From NCBI GenBank assembly GCA_017560765.1, contig JAFZEI010000084.1, positions 1-40,675 of the forward strand: a stretch of DNA of 40,675 nucleotides, written 5' to 3'. The position numbers and the translations under genes were made by a program. Within the stretch, counting starts at the first letter, position 1. Each line of letters begins with the position of its first letter. A model generated the notes under the pieces. It was not told the origin of the DNA. It was given only the letters and a program-made list of their open reading frames with translations, and searched no databases. The stretch is from Clostridia bacterium. GTDB taxonomy: Bacteria > Bacillota > Clostridia > UBA1212 > UBA1255. Positions 34,453 through 40,617 of the stretch are shown here, piece after piece.

Positions 34453-34464
34453 AGCAAGAGGCTT
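34440..34464. other. 9-bp hairpin overlapping the repeat array
   Basis: AAGCCTCTT (34440-34448) pairs with AAGAGGCTT (34456-34464) around a 7-nt loop. It shares bases with the last TCTTACAA copy. It could be a plus-strand terminator, but no gene feeds into it from the left. Confidence 0.35.
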
Positions 34465-34516
34465 ATCTATTATTTTTCAAGAATTCTCATTTATCCGACA
34501 AAATCAAGATGCCAGC

Positions 34517-34552
34517 TGTCTAAATTACTTTTTACAATCCGGAATTTAGACA
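34517..34552. repeat. Inverted repeat with 10-bp arms
   Basis: TGTCTAAATT (34517-34526) pairs with AATTTAGACA (34543-34552). The arms recall the CTAAATT/AATTTAG arms of the dispersed palindrome nearby, so it may be a diverged relative. Confidence 0.4.
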
Positions 34553-34574
34553 CTTAATTAAATAAAAAAAATTA

Positions 34575-34602
34575 GGGCTGTAAAAAAACAGCCCCTTTTT
34601 TT
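34575..34602. terminator. Bidirectional Rho-independent terminator
   Basis: GGGCTGT (34575-34581) pairs with ACAGCCC (34588-34594). A T-run follows on the plus strand, and on the minus strand the stem is followed by a T-rich stretch. It terminates the GNAT gene (minus). Confidence 0.75.
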
Positions 34603-34603
34603 G

Positions 34604-34633
34604 TGTGGCATCTAAATTGACCACAAGTTATGG
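34604..34633. repeat. Dispersed palindromic repeat, copy A (one arm)
   Basis: GTGGCATCTAAATTGACCAC followed by AAGTTATGG matches copies B (35950) and C (39479). Only the left arm and part of the loop are kept. The GNAT stop codon lies inside the repeat. Confidence 0.6.
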
Positions 34634-35182
34634 TTGCATCACCTTGATTAAACGAAACATTTCATCAGGTCCTTCGTCGGCATCGTGTATTTCATCTTCA
34701 AACATTTCGTGTTCGGGCCTGAAATACTCGCACCAAAACTGATCAATCTGAAAACCACACTTGTTTACATAGAAATGGATGTTACGCTTCTCAAAATAAG
34801 GTGTGCAAGTTTCCCAAACGACCGTTTCGGGATGCAGAACCTCAACTGCTTTCCACGCGCTGTAGCCGATACCTTTGCTATGTGCTTCTGGTAAGACAAA
34901 GAGAATATCTAAGTGGTTATGATGCGTCTCCTTGTCAATCGTGAGTATCAATCCACCGACCTTCTTACCATCAAGCATAATACGGTAGGTTTCGCTTTTG
35001 GGATTGTCGATAGATTTTTCAATAGTTGTTCGAGAGATGATTTCGCCATCATCGTCAATATGGTCGTCACGTTCACCGAACTCCATCATCGCCCCATACT
35101 TGAACGCCCACTGATTGTCAAGGATAAACTGCTCACGGTCGTCTAACGCAAGCGGTACAAGAGTAACCTTCGTGTTCTTCAT
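34628..35182 (-). CDS. GNAT family N-acetyltransferase
   Basis: A 184-residue acetyltransferase. The acetyl-CoA-binding core is LDILFVLPEAHSKGIGYSAW, with the Q/RxxGxG/A loop seen as HSKGIG. A following helix and WETCTPYFEKRNIHFYVNKCGF match the GNAT C-terminal fold. The substrate cannot be predicted. The ATG at 35182 follows TTTTGGAGG; the in-frame extension upstream is untranslated leader. Its last two codons and stop run into a dispersed repeat, so the original C terminus may have been slightly altered. The long 5' leader is listed separately. Confidence 0.83.
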   Translation of the reverse strand: MKNTKVTLVPLALDDREQFILDNQWAFKYGAMMEFGERDDHIDDDGEIISRTTIEKSIDNPKSETYRIMLDGKKVGGLILTIDKETHHNHLDILFVLPEAHSKGIGYSAWKAVEVLHPETVVWETCTPYFEKRNIHFYVNKCGFQIDQFWCEYFRPEHEMFEDEIHDADEGPDEMFRLIKVMQP

Positions 35183-35338
35183 AATTACCTCCAAAATAAA
35201 AATAGAGCTTCGGCTATTGACGTACAATAACCCAAGCTCACTTGGACACCTAATCCGGCATTACGGTACTACGGTACACAGCCTCCGGTGACAAATATTT
35301 GTATAAGCATTATACTATAAATATGAACATTTGTCCAA
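35183..35338 (-). promoter_or_regulatory. GNAT promoter with a 120-nt leader
   Basis: Minus-strand TTGGAC/TGGACA (35338-35332) and TATAAT (35314-35309) predict a start near 35302, about 120 nt before the ATG. The leader has a tandem GTACCGTA-GTACCGTA and a CCAAG-TGAG-CTTGG hairpin, and may carry attenuation or other control. Confidence 0.5.
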
Positions 35339-35366
35339 TAAGTGATAGGTGTATGACGGTGTCAAG

Positions 35367-35656
35367 TTATTCTTGGGATTTCAAAAATTTCTGCCACACT
35401 CGATATTTTAACGAAAACTCCCGATTTTGTGTCAACTTACTACTTTTGCCTTGCCATATGCTTTCATTAGCACTTTCAAGCCTGTTATAACATTCTGCTT
35501 CGATTATTTCAATGCCTTTTCTCTCACATAAATCTCTTAATATTTTCCTATATCCGCTTTTAATTTTCCATATATTTCTGCCCTTCTAAACTTTGGCGCA
35601 AAAACAATATGGTGCTTACAATTCCAACTCGTATGTGGTAAACTGTCTTTGTTCAT
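35367..35656 (-). pseudogene. IS200/IS605-family TnpA transposase remnant (frameshifted, truncated)
   Basis: From the ATG at 35656 (AGGAGG upstream) the frame reads MNKDSLPHTSWNCKHHIVFA and then PKFRRAEIYGKLKADIGK, the start of a Y1 HuH transposase of IS200. The HIV pattern of the family start is present. It stops after 39 codons. Restoring one A in an A-run near 35540 would continue the frame as RDLCERKGIEIIEAE. After that the similarity ends, and the second metal-binding HuH motif and the catalytic tyrosine are missing. An unfamiliar stretch (QNREFSLKYRVWQKF) completes the frame. It is clearly inactive. Confidence 0.75.
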
Positions 35657-35666
35657 AAAAACCTCC

Positions 35667-35763
35667 TGTGATTTCTGCGGTCGGCAAACCTGCAGTTATT
35701 CTATCACAGGAGATTTTATGCTTGAAGCTAAAGCATCCCGCTCCCCCTGCCTAGCAGGGGGGT
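35667..35763. mobile_element. IS200/IS605 end region with hairpins
   Basis: Beside the transposase start lie an inverted repeat CTCCTGTGAT/ATCACAGGAG, an ATGCTT...AAAGCAT stem near 35718-35736 and a strong CCCCCTGC-CTA-GCAGGGGG hairpin (35743-35761). Imperfect hairpins next to tnpA are how this family marks its ends for single-strand transposition. The opposite end was not found. Confidence 0.5.
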
Positions 35764-35782
35764 ATTTTATATACAATAAAAA

Positions 35783-35821
35783 AAGAGCCGATTCTGCAAT
35801 TAATTTTTGCAAAACCGACTC
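35783..35821. repeat. Imperfect inverted repeat
   Basis: AGAGCCGATTCTGCAA pairs with TTGCAAAACCGACTCT with a few mismatches (arms of 16 bp). It lies between the IS relic and the Fic terminator; its role is unknown. Confidence 0.45.
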
Positions 35822-35918
35822 TAAAATCGCTTGAAATATTTGATACGGTCGTTCGAACCCATGATGTATGTATTTTGCATCTATGAAACATGAGTAAAAT
35901 TTTCGACCCTTAAACATC

Positions 35919-35946
35919 AAAAAAAGCCCTACACGTAGAGCTTTTT
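35919..35946 (-). terminator. Terminator downstream of the Fic gene
   Basis: GCCCTAC and GTAGAGC (35926-35941, one mismatch), flanked by A-run and T-run, make a terminator readable from both sides. On the minus strand it is the first one after the Fic gene. Confidence 0.65.
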
Positions 35947-35949
35947 CGC

Positions 35950-36001
35950 GTGGCATCTAAATTGACCACGGTTTATGGCAATTATGGTCAATTTAGATGC
36001 C
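35950..36001. repeat. Dispersed palindromic repeat, copy B (both arms)
   Basis: Perfect 17-bp arms: GGCATCTAAATTGACCA (35952-35968) and its complement (35985-36001), with a 16-nt loop containing TTATGGCAATTA. It lies just beyond the terminator T-run, as in copy A. Confidence 0.7.
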
Positions 36002-36035
36002 TTATGTGAATGCCAACAAGTTCATGCAAATTCAT

Positions 36036-37082
36036 TCACGCCTTAATATATCTTATCTTTCTCGAATTACCTATTTTCTTAATCTGTCTGTTTTTCACCA
36101 TAATGCTTAGCACTGCCTCAACAGTAGTTGGGCTTACGTCTGGCAATATATGACAAATCTCCGCTTTTGAAATCGGGACAAGACTATTCAGTACAGTAGC
36201 CTCAATTCTCGCCTTCTTTGTAATCTTGCTTCCGTTGACTACAGCAAAACGCTTATCAAGTTCTTTATAGCACATATAAAGAGTTGACAAGAAGTTTTCC
36301 ATAAATGGAATATAGGTATTCTGGTTTTCGTGCCATCCTATCGATGATTCTTGAAGAGCCTCATAGTAATAGCCTTTATAGTTATTTATCTGTTCCTCAA
36401 ATGATACATATTTTCCGGCATCATAGCCGTTCTTATAAAGAAGTAGAAGAGTAAGAAGTCTAGACATTCTTCCATTGCCATCACGGAATGGATGGATACA
36501 AAGAAAATCAAGTATAACACAAGGAATAAGTAGGAGTTGATTAATACTCGCATCATTTCGTGCGTCCATGTAAGCAAGTTCAAGCTGTTCCATAGCAGCT
36601 TCCACCTCAGATGCGGGAGTAGGTTTGAAACGAATTTTTCGATTTCCATCTTTATCTTCTTCAATAATATAGTTATCTCCGGATTTATATTTGCCTCCGT
36701 ATTCGTATCCCGCAATCTGCATCATTGTTTCATGCAATCTTAAAATATCAGATTGGCGTAAATCTATATTATCATGGTTCAAATGAATGGCATTTAGTGC
36801 ATCACGGTACCCAACGATTTCACCCTCAGTGTGATTCAACGGTGCACTATTCTTATTTACAATAGCTGCAATACGCTCATCACTAGTAACAATACCTTCA
36901 ATAGCATTAGAGCTTTTAACCGACTGAACTTTAGCTACAGCTTCAAGTTCAGTAAATATCTTTGCATACTCTTGTTTTCTTACTCCTGCCATCGTTTTAA
37001 GCGATGCAATGCTTGATGTAAGATTAATAAGGCCTACAGGTAACAAAGTGTTATTTAAAAAAGAATAATCAAATTTTCTCAT
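36036..37082 (-). CDS. Fic family protein (class II, N-terminal inhibitory helix)
   Basis: A 348-residue enzyme of the AMPylating Fic family. The active-site loop is HPFRDGNGR (197-205), complete. The inhibitory motif is SSNAIEGI (57-64, with E62), on the N-terminal side as in class II self-inhibited Fic proteins. The C-terminal segment (about 285-348, ISKAEICHILPDVSPTTVEAVL) is a winged helix, so it may bind DNA. It transfers AMP or related groups to target proteins; the target is unknown. The ATG follows AAAGGAG. No separate antitoxin gene is adjacent, in keeping with the built-in inhibitor. Confidence 0.92.
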   Translation of the reverse strand: MRKFDYSFLNNTLLPVGLINLTSSIASLKTMAGVRKQEYAKIFTELEAVAKVQSVKSSNAIEGIVTSDERIAAIVNKNSAPLNHTEGEIVGYRDALNAIHLNHDNIDLRQSDILRLHETMMQIAGYEYGGKYKSGDNYIIEEDKDGNRKIRFKPTPASEVEAAMEQLELAYMDARNDASINQLLLIPCVILDFLCIHPFRDGNGRMSRLLTLLLLYKNGYDAGKYVSFEEQINNYKGYYYEALQESSIGWHENQNTYIPFMENFLSTLYMCYKELDKRFAVVNGSKITKKARIEATVLNSLVPISKAEICHILPDVSPTTVEAVLSIMVKNRQIKKIGNSRKIRYIKA

Positions 37083-37106
37083 TACACACTCTCCTTTTCT
37101 GCATAT

Positions 37107-37135
37107 ATATTATCACAAAATATGCAAAAATCCAA
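37107..37135 (-). promoter_or_regulatory. Possible promoter of the Fic gene
   Basis: Minus-strand TTGGAT (37135-37130), a 17-bp spacer and TAATAT (37112-37107). The rest of the 180-bp gap up to 37262 shows nothing else of note. Confidence 0.4.
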
Positions 37136-37262
37136 GTCTATCTGCACATCAATATTCCTAAACAAACATTTTCCATTTAATCCAAAATTCCATCTTCCAT
37201 TGTCATTTTAGGCATCAATTCATTGTTGAATATGATAATTTACCAAACAAATACCTTCTATG

Positions 37263-37977
37263 TCAACTTCGGGGCTCTTTTTCTAAGTAATCAATATAAA
37301 GCCAATAAGTGTTATCAATGAATTCAAACTCTAATGAATAATCCAATATTTTACCGGATGGTTTATCTGACAATACAGTAAAACCAATATAATAACCGCT
37401 TACCGTTTTCTTATCGTAAAGCGTATTAAAATCAATGTTTTCCGTTATTTCTAAAGCATCAAGCGTTTGCCCATTGTCGTCAGAAACAATTTCAGCAAGA
37501 ATTAAGTTATAATCATCTTCTATCAAGCAAACAGAAATAACCTTTTTGTCATCTTTTTCTATATTAAAGAACAAAAGTTTTCTTCCATTGTTATACTTTT
37601 CTGTAACAGCCGCATCGAGTTGAGCCTCATATTTTTCTTTCGTGTGTCTAATGTAGCCACTTACTATGTACATTATGATGGCGAACAGACAAAAGATTAG
37701 TGCTACCACCTTTTTCATTCGTTCCTTTTTTTCAGCAGACCGAAATTCACTTTCATATTTAACCATTTCTTTCTCATCAAGTATTATAGAATCAAATTTA
37801 ATAGAACTGCCACTTTCTATTGATTCAAGATACTTCACTGAAGTATTGTAAAAAGCATCTAGTTTAGGGGCATTTTCAACAAACCATTGAAAGATTTCTT
37901 TTGACTTATCAATATTACCAATTTCATAATAAGCTATACAGCAATATATTCATCGCACAAACCATATGCACTCAATC
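37263..37977 (-). pseudogene. Truncated membrane protein gene with N-terminal TPR-like relic
   Basis: A 191-codon open frame begins at a GTG (37838). It encodes one membrane helix (about 42-62) and a C-terminal domain ending FEFIDNTYWLYIDYLEKEPR. Coding similarity to a repeat-type protein clearly extends upstream without a start codon: AYYEIGNIDKSKEIFQWFVENAPKL reads straight into the GTG. About 13 further residues (SAYGLCDEYIA) lie in another frame, as if two bases were inserted near 37935. No ribosome binding site precedes the GTG. It looks like the 3' part of a longer gene cut off near 37977, where the next module begins. Confidence 0.55.
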
Positions 37978-37996
37978 ATTTATATCACACAAACTA

Positions 37997-38026
37997 TTGA
38001 TAAAATCTATATATGTGTGGTATAAT
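37997..38026 (+). promoter_or_regulatory. Promoter of the DUF3990 module
   Basis: TTGATA (37997-38002), an 18-bp spacer and TATAAT (38021-38026), with TGG directly before as an extended -10. The start is predicted near 38033, only about ten bases before the first gene. Confidence 0.65.
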
Positions 38027-38042
38027 ATAATCGGTGATGAAA

Positions 38043-38339
38043 ATGCTGATAAAAAGTGTTGTTCAAAACGAGGCGGAGCGCAACGAAAATATGATCCGCC
38101 AATATGAGGCCCTGCTTGCCGAGCTTCCTCGTGGCTCGCTGATCTGTCGCAAGAATGAATACTACTATCTGAAATACCGTGAGGATGGGAAGGTTCAGGA
38201 TAAGTACATCGGCAAAGACCCGGATACCGTGGCTGATATTCGCTGCAAGCTGGAGCAGCGCAAGCATTATACGGAAATGCTGTCCGCATTAAAGCAGGAG
38301 CAAAAAGCAATTCAAAAGATATTGGAGGAGTTCGTATGA
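38043..38339 (+). CDS. Small protein, first gene of the DUF3990/DUF3791 module
   Basis: A 98-residue basic, soluble protein. A helical start (LIKSVVQNEAERNENMIRQY) is followed by LPRGSLICRKNEYYYLKYRE and KVQDKYIGKDPDTV, then a second helix. The LPRGSL...YYLKYREDGK...KYIGK pattern is a recurring family of small proteins (DUF6788-like), but I cannot assign a function. GGTGA precedes the ATG at 38043; frame starts at 38034 and 38037 lie virtually on the predicted transcript start. Its stop overlaps the next ATG (ATGA), so the two are coupled. It may act as antitoxin or partner for the ADP-ribosyltransferase-like protein. Confidence 0.7.
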   Translation: MLIKSVVQNEAERNENMIRQYEALLAELPRGSLICRKNEYYYLKYREDGKVQDKYIGKDPDTVADIRCKLEQRKHYTEMLSALKQEQKAIQKILEEFV

Positions 38340-38851
38340 TACTGTATCATGGCAGTACGGTTTTGGTTGAAAAGCCGGAGATCCGCAAGGGCGAGACCTT
38401 CCTGGATTTTGGTGTGGGGTTCTATACCACCACTTCCTATGACCAGGCGGAGCGTTGGGCAAAGATCAAAATGCGCCGAGAAAATAAAGATACTGGATAT
38501 GTGGCAGTTTATAAGTTCGATTATGAGGCTGCCGCAAAGGATACTACTATTCGCAGATTTGAAACGGCGGATATGGATTGGCTGTTGTTCGTAGTGGATA
38601 ACCGGCGAGGTGTTCCTTTTGCGGAACAGACGGATATGCACATCGGGCCTGTGGCAGACGATAACGTGTATCAATCCATACGCTTCTTCGAGACCGGCAT
38701 TTTGAACGCAGAGGAAACGGTAAAACGTCTGAAAACGGAAGTGCTGCAGAATCAGTGGACCTTCCATACCGACAAAATGCTGTCCTACTGCAAGTTCATT
38801 GAATATAAGGAAGTAAAGGAGGTAAAGCAATATGGGTCAGGAACAGTTTAA
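38336..38851 (+). CDS. DUF3990 domain protein (ADP-ribosyltransferase-like toxin candidate)
   Basis: A 171-residue protein of the DUF3990 family. The start ILYHGSTVLVEKPEIRKGE and the following LDFGVGFYTTTSYDQAERWA are the family hallmarks. The HG of YHGS and the GFYTT strand correspond to NAD-binding parts of ADP-ribosyltransferase folds; assignment as a toxin is inference. It overlaps the gene before by 4 nt and the gene after by 20 nt, so four genes form one tight operon. It is encoded in visibly G+C-rich DNA unlike its surroundings, suggesting recent transfer. Confidence 0.83.
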   Translation: MILYHGSTVLVEKPEIRKGETFLDFGVGFYTTTSYDQAERWAKIKMRRENKDTGYVAVYKFDYEAAAKDTTIRRFETADMDWLLFVVDNRRGVPFAEQTDMHIGPVADDNVYQSIRFFETGILNAEETVKRLKTEVLQNQWTFHTDKMLSYCKFIEYKEVKEVKQYGSGTV

Positions 38852-39068
38852 CGCTATGCTCTCCGTGATCAGTGCGGATATCGCAAAGATGATCGTCCAA
38901 AAGAAGAATATCTCCGAAAAGGAGGCTATCAAGCTTCTGTATACCTCCAAAGTCTATGCGGCATTGGAACAGGAAGATACAAAACTCTGGCAGTACAGTA
39001 CCCCTATGCTTTACTCTCTGTTGGAGCAGGAATGGGAAAGCGGAACAATCCGCTACCCTGATGTGTAA
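38832..39068 (+). CDS. Small DUF3791-like protein (antitoxin candidate)
   Basis: A 78-residue helical protein: ISADIAKMIVQKKNISEKEA, then a LLYTSKVYAALEQE segment and LWQYSTPMLYSLLEQEWE. It resembles the small helical proteins that accompany DUF3990 genes. The ATG follows AAGGAGG. It overlaps the DUF3990 gene end by 20 nt. Most likely a neutralising partner; not tested. Confidence 0.72.
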   Translation: MGQEQFNAMLSVISADIAKMIVQKKNISEKEAIKLLYTSKVYAALEQEDTKLWQYSTPMLYSLLEQEWESGTIRYPDV

Positions 39069-39080
39069 GGAGGGTTGATA

Positions 39081-39296
39081 ATGAGCCGTGAAGCACAGTT
39101 TATCGTTTTCTGTATGGAAAGCTACAAGACACACAAGGCATTAACCGGCAAGCAGGTATTTGAGCTTTTCGAGAAATACGGTGTGTTTGAGTATATCCAA
39201 GATTTTTTTGACGTGCTGCATACCACGGGGTATCAGTACATCAACAATGACATTGATATTTATTTGCAGGCAAGGAACGCTGTCCTCCCTGCATAA
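39081..39296 (+). CDS. DUF3791 domain protein (antitoxin candidate)
   Basis: A 71-residue protein with the DUF3791 pattern FIVFCMESYKTHKALTGKQV, FELFEKYGVFEYIQDFFDVL and HTTGYQYINNDIDIYL. AAGGAGG lies six bases before the ATG at 39081, so the in-frame TTG at 39075 is not the start. Fourth and last gene of the module, followed directly by a strong terminator. Two small partner proteins for one DUF3990 protein is notable. Confidence 0.8.
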   Translation: MSREAQFIVFCMESYKTHKALTGKQVFELFEKYGVFEYIQDFFDVLHTTGYQYINNDIDIYLQARNAVLPA

Positions 39297-39302
39297 CAAG
39301 AT

Positions 39303-39352
39303 GGGAGCGTAACCTTCGGTATCAACCGAGGGCTGCGCTCCCTGTCTTTTTT
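39303..39352 (+). terminator. Terminator of the DUF3990 module
   Basis: Outer stem GGGAGCG/CGCTCCC (39303-39309, 39336-39342), inner stem CCTTCGGT/ACCGAGG, then a six-T run. Strong and correctly placed 7 bp after the last stop. Confidence 0.85.
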
Positions 39353-39651
39353 ATTAGTTGCCTTTTTTAATGAATTTCTGCGATCACGTTTAACTGCTTG
39401 ATACGCCTTTTTCCATTTGCTTCCACTTTTTCCGCGCTTGTTAGCCTTATGAAGTAATTTACAGCCCCTTTTTTCGCGTGGCATCTAAATTGACTACAAG
39501 TTATGGCAATTATGGTGGATTTAGATGCGTTATCAAATCTCTAATAAATACATATCTCTCGACTACTTAATTTCACTGTTAAAAATATCATATAAATTAT
39601 CTGTTACACCACTCGATGCCTTAATTGTCGCAATCATTAAAAAATCCGGAT
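39353..39651. other. Degenerate intergenic region
   Basis: Contains half of a terminator-like element (ACAGCCCC with T-run near 39463), repeat copy C, and a minus-strand stretch readable as DPDFLMIATIKASSGVTDNL, out of frame with the truncated Fic gene next to it. It looks like debris of mobile DNA. Confidence 0.45.
39479..39529. repeat. Dispersed palindromic repeat, copy C (degenerate)
   Basis: GTGGCATCTAAATTGACTAC and the conserved loop AAGTTATGGCAATTATGG are followed by a mismatched right arm (GGATTTAGATGC). The preceding bases ACAGCCCCTTTTTT match those before copy A. Confidence 0.65.
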
Positions 39652-39819
39652 CTATAGAGGAAGTTTTACATCCTCACTTTCTAAAATAGCAGCTTTTGCA
39701 AAAGTGATTTCAGTCTCTATTTCAGATAATATTTTATCATCTTTAATACCAAATTTATTAATTAGGCTTGCAGTATCGGGATAACAGCCATACCTACTAG
39801 CTTCTATACTATATCCCAT
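39652..39819 (-). pseudogene. Fic toxin N-terminal fragment (truncated)
   Basis: A 55-codon frame, MGYSIEASRYGCYPDTASLI...KFGIKDDKILSEIE, matching the usual start of Fic toxins that are encoded behind VbhA-type antitoxins. A stop follows VKLPL, before the Fic domain and its HPFxxGNGR loop, neither of which is found downstream. The ATG overlaps the antitoxin stop by one base (TAATG), the usual coupling. The toxin is therefore lost. Confidence 0.7.
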
Positions 39820-39992
39820 TATGAAGTTACACCTGCTTTTTGTTTAACAAGCTTTAAATACTCTTCCATTGTGATTTCTTGAGACAAAAGCTTTTTGCAA
39901 AGAATTTTTGTTTGTTTTGAAACAAAGAGGCCTTCCATATTAAGCGAAACTTCCGCATTATTTATTGCAACTTCGATTTCTTTTTGACTCAT
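39819..39992 (-). CDS. VbhA-family antitoxin (Fic inhibitor)
   Basis: A 57-residue helical protein: AINNAEVSLNMEGLFVSKQT, then CKKLLSQEITMEEYLKLVKQ. The inhibitory motif S-x3-E-G is SLNMEG (residues 16-21, E20), as in class I Fic antitoxins, which place this Glu in the toxin's ATP pocket. GGAAG precedes the ATG at 39992. Too short for usual ORF cut-offs. Its toxin partner is truncated, so it is now an orphan; it may still act on other Fic proteins. Confidence 0.75.
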   Translation of the reverse strand: MSQKEIEVAINNAEVSLNMEGLFVSKQTKILCKKLLSQEITMEEYLKLVKQKAGVTS

Positions 39993-40004
39993 AAAACCAC
40001 TTCC

Positions 40005-40475
40005 TTATTCTATATTTATACCACAATTTATTGCACATTGCAATTTATCTCTATACTCATCTTCGTTAAGTCGATTCAAGGCACACCTAATCCTTGATTT
40101 ATCTATTTTCCTTAACACTTCGTCTTCCACATCAACCGTTATATCTGCTATTGTTTCAATCAATTCTATTTTTGACTCACTATCATTAATTAAAATACTT
40201 GTTGAAACAAAGCCATATCCCTTTTCATTTTGTTTGCGTTGAAGATATACTGTATGCTTCATTACTTTTTCTAATTTTTTTAAGTTTTCATGGTTAGTTT
40301 CTATCCCAATCTTATTTCCATTCTCGTCAGTCTCTATATGAAACATTTTCTTTTTCCCTTCATCTGTTTGAAGGAAGTCATACAATTCTTTGCCTTCTAA
40401 CTTCCTGTATCGAACATCGTTATTCTCGGATAAATATGTTCCCTGATTATCTTTGATATAAAATTCTGTACTCAT
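40005..40475 (-). CDS. Small sigma-factor-like or mobile-element protein, function unknown
   Basis: A 156-residue soluble protein I cannot assign firmly. The second half (GYGFVSTSILINDSESKIEL, then ETIADITVDVEDEVLRKID, RCALNRLNEDEYRDKL) resembles the region before sigma-70 region 4 in small sigma-like proteins on clostridial mobile elements. It ends at CGINIE without the expected helix-turn-helix, so it may be truncated. AAGGAGAT precedes the ATG at 40475. The antitoxin gene follows 12 nt later, perhaps in the same transcript. Confidence 0.5.
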   Translation of the reverse strand: MSTEFYIKDNQGTYLSENNDVRYRKLEGKELYDFLQTDEGKKKMFHIETDENGNKIGIETNHENLKKLEKVMKHTVYLQRKQNEKGYGFVSTSILINDSESKIELIETIADITVDVEDEVLRKIDKSRIRCALNRLNEDEYRDKLQCAINCGINIE

Positions 40476-40570
40476 TTTCGTAATCTCCTTTGTTAATTTT
40501 TCGTTTTGATGAATTTGAAAAATTTGGAGATTATGGATATTTAGCTATGCTGCAGCTCCACTTAAGGTAC

Positions 40571-40617
40571 ATAAAAAAGTCCTTTCTCAAGCGGAAATCT
40601 CACTTAAGAAAGGACTT
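40571..40617 (-). terminator. Minus-strand terminator near the right edge
   Basis: AAGTCCTTTCT (40577-40587) pairs with AGAAAGGACTT (40607-40617); on the minus strand a T-run follows. It would end a gene entering from beyond the window. Near 40642 a second T-run after GACGGCG may belong to another terminator cut by the edge. Confidence 0.6.

Noticed and set aside
33965-34549. 194-codon plus-strand open frame opposite the coiled-coil gene
   Set aside because: Phe/Leu-rich translation typical of an antisense frame. It runs through the repeat array and the promoter.
38312-38830. 172-codon minus-strand open frame opposite the DUF3990 gene
   Set aside because: The plus-strand frame matches a known family and has operon context; the minus frame shows no motif.
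39260-39484. Small, very basic minus-strand open frame
   Set aside because: It runs through the strong terminator and into the last gene of the module. The Lys/Arg richness comes from T-rich DNA on the other strand; there is no good start site.
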